NCBI RefSeq assembly: GCF_009733595.1
Contig: NZ_WOFH01000007.1
Coordinates: forward strand, 186,001 to 250,000
Origin: Actinomadura litoris
Lineage (GTDB): Bacteria > Actinomycetota > Actinomycetes > Streptosporangiales > Streptosporangiaceae
Length of the DNA: 64,000 nucleotides
Reading direction: 5' to 3'
In this document: positions 59,265-64,000 of the stretch, piece by piece
How positions within the stretch are numbered: position 1 is the first letter of the stretch
Layout of the letters: each line of letters opens with the position of its first letter
Position numbers and translations under genes: made by a program
Notes under the pieces: model-generated
The model's input: the letters and a program-made list of their open reading frames with translations, nothing else
What the model was told of the DNA's origin: nothing
The model's database searches: none

Positions 59265-60689
59265 TCAGGCGTCCGGCGCCTGCGGCACCGCTTCCGGGCG
59301 CGCCGGGTTCTCCAGTTCGCTGAGGAACTCCCGGGCCCAGCGGTCGACGTCGTGCTCGATGACGCGCCTGCGCATCGAGCGCATCCGGCGTGCCTGCTCG
59401 GCGGGCTCGGCGTCCAGCGCGGCCAGCAGCGTCCCCTTGAGCCCGTCGATGTCGTAGGGGTTGACCTGGAAGGCGCCCCGCTTCAGCTCGGCGGCGGCAC
59501 CGGCGAACTCGCTCAGCACGAGCGCCCCGCGCATGTCGCGGCGGCAGGCGACGTACTCCTTGGCGACCAGGTTCATGCCGTCCCGCAGCGGTGTGACGAC
59601 CATCACGTCCGCGGCGAGGTAGAGGGCGGTCAGCTCGGCGCGGTCGTAGGAGCTGTGCAGGTAGTGGACGACCGGGAAGCCGATCTCGCCGTACTCCCCG
59701 TTGATCCGTCCGACCTGCTGCTCGATCTCCTCCCGGAGCAGTTGGTACTGCTCGACGCGCTCGCGGCTCGGCGTGGCGATCTGCACCATCACGGCCTGGC
59801 CCGGCTTGAGGTCGCCGTCCTCGAACAGCTCCCCGAACGCCTGGAGCCGCTGGGTGATCCCCTTGGTGTAGTCGAGGCGGTCGACGCCGAGCAGGACGGT
59901 CGCGTCGCCGAGGTCGGCGCGGATCTCCTGGGCGCGCTCCACCACGTCCTCGCGTGAGACGAGGTCGTTCAGCTCGCCCACGTCCACCGAGATGGGGAAG
60001 GCGCGGGCGCGGACGACGCGGTCGTCCCAGTACACGTCCTGCTTGACGTAGCGCGCGTCCAGCAGCCGCCTGCACAGGCGGACGAAGTTGGCCGCCGCGC
60101 CCGGAAGCTGGAAGCCGACCAGGTCGGCCCCGAGCAGCCCTTCGAGGATCTGGCGGCGCCACGGCATCTGCCAGAACAGCTCCAGCGGCGGGAACGGGAT
60201 GTGCAGGAAGAACCCGATGCGCAGGTCGGGGCGCAGTTTGCGCAGCATGGACGGGACGAGCTGAAGCTGGTAGTCCTGCACCCAGACGATCGCGCCCTCA
60301 CTCGCGACGCGCGCGGCGGCCTCGGCGAACCGCTCGTTGACCCGGACGTAGGCGTCCCACATCGCCCGGTCGTAGACGGGCGGCGCGACGACGTCGTGGT
60401 ACAGCGGCCAGAGCGTCGCGTTGGAGAACCCCTCGTAGTAGAGCTCGACCTCGCGCGCCGACTGCTCGATGGGGACGAGCGACATGCCGTCCTCCTCGAA
60501 CGGGTCCAGCCGCTCGTCGGGGGCGCCGGTCCAGCCGATCCACGTGCCGTGCCTGCGCCGCATCACCGGCGCGATGGCGCTGACCAGCCCTCCGGGGCTG
60601 CGCCGCCACGCGGGCTCCCCGTTCGGTCCGACGATCCGATCCACCGGCAGCCTGTTGGCCACCACCACGAACTCACTACCGCGCGACAC
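59265..60689 (-). CDS. otsA: Trehalose-6-phosphate synthase (OtsA)
   Basis: The 474-residue GT20 enzyme has FVVVANRLPVDR at the start, WVQDYQLQLVPSMLRKL, GFFLHIPFPPLELFW, LGVDRLDYTKGI with substrate-binding residues, and GMNLVAKEYVACR with the nucleotide-sugar site. It makes trehalose-6-phosphate from an NDP-glucose and glucose-6-phosphate, for stress and spore trehalose. GTG 60689 is chosen because GGAGAGG lies upstream. No OtsB phosphatase gene follows in the window. Confidence 0.95.
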   Translation of the reverse strand: MSRGSEFVVVANRLPVDRIVGPNGEPAWRRSPGGLVSAIAPVMRRRHGTWIGWTGAPDERLDPFEEDGMSLVPIEQSAREVELYYEGFSNATLWPLYHDVVAPPVYDRAMWDAYVRVNERFAEAAARVASEGAIVWVQDYQLQLVPSMLRKLRPDLRIGFFLHIPFPPLELFWQMPWRRQILEGLLGADLVGFQLPGAAANFVRLCRRLLDARYVKQDVYWDDRVVRARAFPISVDVGELNDLVSREDVVERAQEIRADLGDATVLLGVDRLDYTKGITQRLQAFGELFEDGDLKPGQAVMVQIATPSRERVEQYQLLREEIEQQVGRINGEYGEIGFPVVHYLHSSYDRAELTALYLAADVMVVTPLRDGMNLVAKEYVACRRDMRGALVLSEFAGAAAELKRGAFQVNPYDIDGLKGTLLAALDAEPAEQARRMRSMRRRVIEHDVDRWAREFLSELENPARPEAVPQAPDA

Positions 60690-61050
60690 CGCGACCCGCC
60701 TCTCCAGGAACACTTGCCGATCACCATGCCCAGAAACGGTCATCGAGAACATCTTGTCACTTCGACGTAAAGACCAGATGGCGGAAAGGCCGGATGTCAG
60801 GAAGTCGGGGTGTCCGTGGATGGGGATTGGAGCGGGCCATATCCCTTTCGCGGCAGGTGACCGTTGTTCACCTACTCGTCACCTTTGATGCGATCTGACG
60901 GAAAAGTTACTTTCGTCACACTTGTCATCGCGGGCGTGGCGCGCTTCCCGGGGGGTGTTCCAGCGGGCCGATCCTACGCCCGTGAACAGGAAAAACGGCC
61001 CCCGGCGCGCGGGGTGGACCGCGCCGGAGGCCGAGCGGGGCTGAGGGGGG
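60690..61050. other. Gap between otsA and DoxX, promoter region only
   Basis: No gene is supported. AGGTGA (60855-60860) is inverted as TCACCT (60868-60873) around a 7-bp centre, a possible operator. TTGTCACTTCGACG upstream of otsA and a TTACTTTCGTCAC stretch near 60907 look like promoter elements but cannot be assigned. Confidence 0.45.
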
Positions 61051-61512
61051 TCAGGCGTTCACCGGCTCCCTGGCGGGGGCGTCCTCGTCGCGGCGGCGGC
61101 CCCAGAGCAGCGCGTCGACCGAGAAGCGGCCCGCGCCGGTCAGGGCGAGGAGGAGCGCGAGGGCGCCGAGGATCAGGACGAGCTCGTAGCCGCCCTTGTC
61201 GGCGAACAGGCCGTTGTCCTTGTGGACGTACCAGAAGGCGCCCGCCATGTCGGCCGCGAGCAGCAGGCCCACCAGCGGGAGCAGGGCCCCGACGATCAAG
61301 GCGACGCCTCCGGCGAGCTCGACCCAGGTGGCGAACGCGGCGGCCGCGCCGGGCATCGGGATGCCGAGGCCGTCGAACATCTTCGTCACCCCGGAGTGCC
61401 CGAGGTCGTTCAGCTTCTGCCAGCCGTGCGCGACGAACACGATGCCGAGCGCCAGCCTGCCGATGAGCAGGCCCGTGTCGGCCAGCTGCGGGTACCGGCG
61501 GGCGGGGAGCAT
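61051..61512 (-). CDS. DoxX-family membrane protein
   Basis: The 153-residue protein has four membrane segments in the DoxX order: LLIGRLALGIVFVAHGWQKL, a central FATWVELAGGVALIVGALLP, LLLAADMAGAFWYVH and LVLILGALALLLAL. DoxX proteins are linked to oxidative stress and membrane redox complexes; the exact role is unresolved. It is divergent from a MarR regulator, with a dyad between them, and is probably its target. Confidence 0.92.
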   Translation of the reverse strand: MLPARRYPQLADTGLLIGRLALGIVFVAHGWQKLNDLGHSGVTKMFDGLGIPMPGAAAAFATWVELAGGVALIVGALLPLVGLLLAADMAGAFWYVHKDNGLFADKGGYELVLILGALALLLALTGAGRFSVDALLWGRRRDEDAPAREPVNA

Positions 61513-61537
61513 AGGTCTCTCCTCTGGTTGAAGGTTC

Positions 61538-61566
61538 AGTTCAAATATGAACTAACTCTACGTTAG
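61538..61566. promoter_or_regulatory. Operator-like dyads between DoxX and MarR genes
   Basis: AGTTCA-AATA-TGAACT (61538-61553) is a perfect dyad; CTAAC and GTTAG (61552-61566) form a second, overlapping one. They lie 26 bases upstream of DoxX and 68 before the MarR start, the usual position for a MarR site. Confidence 0.72.
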
Positions 61567-61633
61567 CAGAGTGACGCGGATCCAGACCATCGTGAAAGTT
61601 CAACCTGTGTACCGGCCAACTAGAATTCACGTC

Positions 61634-62095
61634 ATGACCGATGCCGGAGGGCCACTCGACCCCCGCGAGCTGCGCGCCTGGATGGCCTTCCTGGCCGCCG
61701 GCCACCTGATCGACCACGAGATCGAGCGGCAGCTCAAGCGGGAGGCCGACCTCTCCCACCCCGAGTTCGAGGTGCTCGTGCGGCTGCGGATGGCCGAGGG
61801 CAACCGGTTGCGCATGTCCCACCTGGCGCGCGAGGCGATGGTCTCCAAGAGCCGCCTGACCTACCAGGTCACGCAGCTGGAGCGTGCCGGTCTGGTCAAG
61901 CGCACGGGCTGCGAGTCCGACCGCCGCTCGGTGTGGGCCGAACTGACCCCCGAGGGCATCGAGCGGCTGGACCGGGTGCGCCCGGGGCACCGGCAACTCG
62001 TCCGCGAGACGCTGATCGAGGTGCTGTCGCCGGAGGAGATCGACCTCCTCGGGGACGCGCTCACCCGCGTCGCCGACCGGCTGCGGGCCCGCTAG
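61634..62095 (+). CDS. MarR-family regulator
   Basis: The 153-residue protein has the MarR winged helix: SHPEFEVLVRLRMAEGNRL, RMSHLAREAMVSKSRLTYQV, TQLERAGLVKRTGCESDRRS and VWAELTPEGIERL. Cys in RTGCESD lies in the wing, a position where redox-sensing MarR proteins may carry a thiol, but this is speculative. ATG 61634 is preferred; the frame is open to 61571 across the operator. The flavoprotein gene starts 3 bases after it and may be cotranscribed. Confidence 0.9.
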   Translation: MTDAGGPLDPRELRAWMAFLAAGHLIDHEIERQLKREADLSHPEFEVLVRLRMAEGNRLRMSHLAREAMVSKSRLTYQVTQLERAGLVKRTGCESDRRSVWAELTPEGIERLDRVRPGHRQLVRETLIEVLSPEEIDLLGDALTRVADRLRAR

Positions 62096-62097
62096 GC

Positions 62098-63543
62098 GTG
62101 CGCGACTTCGGCGGCGTCGTCGAACGGACGCCGGCGCGGGTCGTCCGCCCGGGGTCGGCGGAGGAGGTCGCCGCCGCCGTGCGCGAGGCCGCCGCGACGG
62201 GCCTGGAGATCGTGCCGCGCGGGGCGGGGCACTCGACCTACGGCCAGTCACTCACCGGCGGCGTCTGCCTCGACATGCGCGGGCTCGCGGGCGTCCGCGA
62301 GGTCGGCCCGGACCGTGCCGTCGTCGGCGCGGGGACCACCTGGCGCGAGGTGCTCGACGCCACGCTCCCGCATGGGCTCACCCCGCCCGTCCTGACCGAC
62401 TTCCTTGACGTGACCGTCGGCGGGACGCTCTCCTCGGGCGGCGTCGGCGGCGCCTCGCACCTGCACGGCACGCAGGCGGCGAACGTCCTGGCGCTGGACG
62501 TGGTGGTGGACGGGCGGCCGGTGAGCTGCTCCCCCACCGTCCGTCCCGAGGTGTTCGAAGCCGTCCGGGCGGGGCTCGGCGCGCACGGCGTCATCACCGG
62601 GGCCACGCTGCGCCTCGTGCCCGCGCCGGACCGCGTGCTGTCCTGCACGATCCCGTGCCGCGACACGGCCGACCTGCTGCGCGTCCAGCGCGAGGTACGG
62701 GCCGACCACCTCTCCGGCCAGGCCAAACCGTCCGCCGAGGGCTGGAGGTACGAAGCGAAGGCCGTCCTACACCTAGGCACGACCCCGCCGCACACGACCA
62801 CCGTCCGGCCTCCCAGGACTGCCGCTCAGACCACCCCCACACACACGGACACCTCACACCTGGGCGCCACCCAGGCTCCAGGCACCGCCCCGCCGCCTAC
62901 GGGCACCGTCCAACCTCCCGGAACTGCCGCTCAGATCGCCACCGCACACGCGGACACCTCGCACATGGGCGCCGTCCAGGCTCCGGGTGCCGCTCCGCCG
63001 CCTATGGGCGCCGTCCGGGGTCTGGGGGCTGCTGCTCAGACGGTCGGCGTGCAGGCGGGCGCCGGCTCGTGCGTGGGTGGTGTTCCGCATGCGGGTGAGG
63101 TGCCGTCGGGGACCAGCGAGGTCGAGGAGCTGTCCTTCCTGGACTTCGCGGATCGGCTCCGTCCCGATGTTGCGGAGTTGACCGTGCTCGGCGAGTGGGC
63201 GCGGCCGCATCCGTGGGGGATGGTGTTCCTGCCGGGCGCCCGCGCCGCCGAGGTGATCGAGGAGACGCTCGCGTCGATGACCGCCGCCGGCCTCGGCCTC
63301 AGCGGGGTCGTCCTGGTCAAGGCGCTGCGGATCGGGGACGTCCCGATGCTCGCCGCGCCCGCCGATCCCGTCCTGTTCAGCCTGCTGCGCACCGCGTCGC
63401 CGGGCTGCGCGGGGGTGGCGGAGATGCTGGCCGGGAACCGCGCGCTGCTCGCCCGCGCCGAGGCGGTCGGGGGCACCCGCTACGCGGTCGACTCGGTCCC
63501 CGGCCGGCGGCTGGACGGCGCCGCGTCACTGGGCCAGGGCTAG
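62098..63543 (+). CDS. FAD-dependent oxidoreductase (cytokinin-dehydrogenase-like) with repeat insertion
   Basis: The 481-residue protein has the FAD-binding PCMH-type domain: VPRGAGHSTYGQSLTGG, with His45 in the position of the covalent flavin link of cytokinin dehydrogenases, GGTLSSGGVGGASHLHGTQA and NVLALDVVV. Residues 228-339 are a Thr/Ala/Pro-rich stretch made of three 35-residue repeats; the substrate domain resumes at VEELSFLDFADRL. GTG 62098 starts three bases after the MarR stop. The substrate is unknown. The C-terminus overlaps the convergent YbaK gene by 18 bases. Confidence 0.85.
   Translation: MRDFGGVVERTPARVVRPGSAEEVAAAVREAAATGLEIVPRGAGHSTYGQSLTGGVCLDMRGLAGVREVGPDRAVVGAGTTWREVLDATLPHGLTPPVLTDFLDVTVGGTLSSGGVGGASHLHGTQAANVLALDVVVDGRPVSCSPTVRPEVFEAVRAGLGAHGVITGATLRLVPAPDRVLSCTIPCRDTADLLRVQREVRADHLSGQAKPSAEGWRYEAKAVLHLGTTPPHTTTVRPPRTAAQTTPTHTDTSHLGATQAPGTAPPPTGTVQPPGTAAQIATAHADTSHMGAVQAPGAAPPPMGAVRGLGAAAQTVGVQAGAGSCVGGVPHAGEVPSGTSEVEELSFLDFADRLRPDVAELTVLGEWARPHPWGMVFLPGARAAEVIEETLASMTAAGLGLSGVVLVKALRIGDVPMLAAPADPVLFSLLRTASPGCAGVAEMLAGNRALLARAEAVGGTRYAVDSVPGRRLDGAASLGQG
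62800..63114 (+). repeat. Three 105-bp tandem repeats inside the flavoprotein gene
   Basis: Units at 62800-62904, 62905-63009 and 63010-63114 each encode 35 residues. Units 1 and 2 share TAAQ, DTSH, QAPG and APPP at the same positions; unit 3 is more diverged. The frame is kept, and the codons are less GC-biased at third positions than in the flanking enzyme. Confidence 0.85.
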
Positions 63544-64000
63544 GACCTGCGCGGCGGGCAGGGACACGAGCGCCTTGCCGGGCACCAGCAGCTTGGACCG
63601 GCGCAGGCCGCTGCCGATGACGACCTGCGGCGCGGCGGCGACCGCCTCGTCCACCAGGACCGGCCAGCCGTCCGGGAGGCCGACGGGCGTGATGCCGCCG
63701 TACTCCATGCCGGTGAGCGCCGTCGCGTCCGCCATCGGCGCGAACGACACCTTGCGCGCGCCCAGATGCTTGCGGACGACGCCGTTCACGTCCGCGCGGT
63801 CGGTGGCGAGGACCATGCAGGCCGCGTAGGTGACCTCGCCGCCGCGTTTGGCCGCGACGACCACGCAGTTCGCGCTGACCTCCAGCGGGACCTCGTAGCG
63901 CTCGCAGAACGCCGCCGTGTCGGCCAGCTCGGGGTCGATCTCGGCGACCTCGCCCTCCGGGACGGCGCCGACCGCGGCGGCCACCGCGTCCGCGAGCAGG
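63526..64000 (-). CDS. YbaK/ProX-type aminoacyl-tRNA deacylase, 5' end outside window
   Basis: The visible 158 residues have the YbaK pattern: CVVVAAKRGGEVTYAACMVLAT, the KVSFAPMADATALTGMEYGGITPVG-type core split over a strand and loop with the catalytic-region glycines, and VVIGSGLRRSKLLVPG at the end. The family hydrolyses mischarged aminoacyl-tRNAs such as Cys-tRNA(Pro). The frame stays open to the right edge, so the start is not in the window; GTG 63984 is only an internal candidate. Confidence 0.88.
   Translation of the reverse strand, partial: LLADAVAAAVGAVPEGEVAEIDPELADTAAFCERYEVPLEVSANCVVVAAKRGGEVTYAACMVLATDRADVNGVVRKHLGARKVSFAPMADATALTGMEYGGITPVGLPDGWPVLVDEAVAAAPQVVIGSGLRRSKLLVPGKALVSLPAAQVLALAQ

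Noticed and set aside
1..64000. tRNA or rRNA genes
   Set aside because: No T-loop, anticodon-arm or rRNA core sequence was noticed by reading either strand; a tRNA search program would settle it.

Overview
The window is very GC-rich chromosomal DNA (GC at most third codon positions, frequent GTG/TTG starts, ATGA-type gene overlaps) from a filamentous actinobacterium. The XRE/DUF397 pairs, DUF574 methyltransferase, RsbW-like ATPases, cobalamin-riboswitch uptake operon and methylcrotonyl-CoA carboxylase operon fit Actinomadura or another member of the Streptosporangiales. The genus is an inference; no rRNA, tRNA or other marker gene is present.

Layout. 0-4.2 kb: the end of a multi-membrane-segment protein, then an overlapping sugar-nucleotide set (4,6-dehydratase-like SDR, nucleotidyltransferase, second SDR) closed by a spherulin-4-like glycosidase; this looks like one end of an exopolysaccharide locus. 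4.2-7.4 kb: a complete pqqABCDE operon on the minus strand, including a 39-codon pqqA. Divergent from it is a secreted AA10 lytic polysaccharide monooxygenase, then a DUF72 protein and a 1256-residue XRE-nSTAND-WD40 protein. 13.1-21.4 kb: the remnant of an aldo/keto reductase, a YjbR protein and a two-gene polyketide locus: a short acyl-adenylating ligase and a single 2007-residue synthase ordered TE-KS-AT-KR-DH-ACP. 21.4-32.7 kb: small regulator/effector pairs with visible operators, an APH-like kinase, a 23-copy 17-bp minisatellite, a DUF559 protein, a hydrolase and poorly known proteins.

32.7-36.4 kb: a cobalamin riboswitch followed by btuFCD-cbiZ (corrinoid uptake and cobinamide salvage). 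36.4-42.7 kb: a TetR regulator divergent from a liu-type leucine/isovalerate operon (carboxylase beta and alpha subunits, HMG-CoA lyase, acyl-CoA dehydrogenase). 42.7-49.6 kb is an accessory island: a prokaryotic NLR-like NACHT-LRR protein, a YjbR protein, an Imm21-type immunity gene and a 2.4-kb IS1634-like composite element. The element has 15-bp terminal inverted repeats and 260-bp direct repeats that duplicate the 3' half of the immunity gene.

49.6-64 kb: DUF574 methyltransferase, XRE/DUF397 pair, RsbW-like ATPase, asparagine-synthase-like protein, a DHA2 exporter behind a SoxR/MerR-type promoter, a cadmium-transporter-family protein, a gene-poor repeat-rich kilobase, a second DUF397/ATPase pair separated by 12-bp iterons, trehalose-6-phosphate synthase, a DoxX/MarR pair, a flavoprotein interrupted by 35-residue repeats, and a YbaK-type deacylase cut by the window edge.

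The most unusual items are the polyketide synthase architecture, the IS1634-like element with very long target repeats, the NACHT-LRR protein, the divergent PQQ/LPMO arrangement, the minisatellite, and the iteron or operator arrays.
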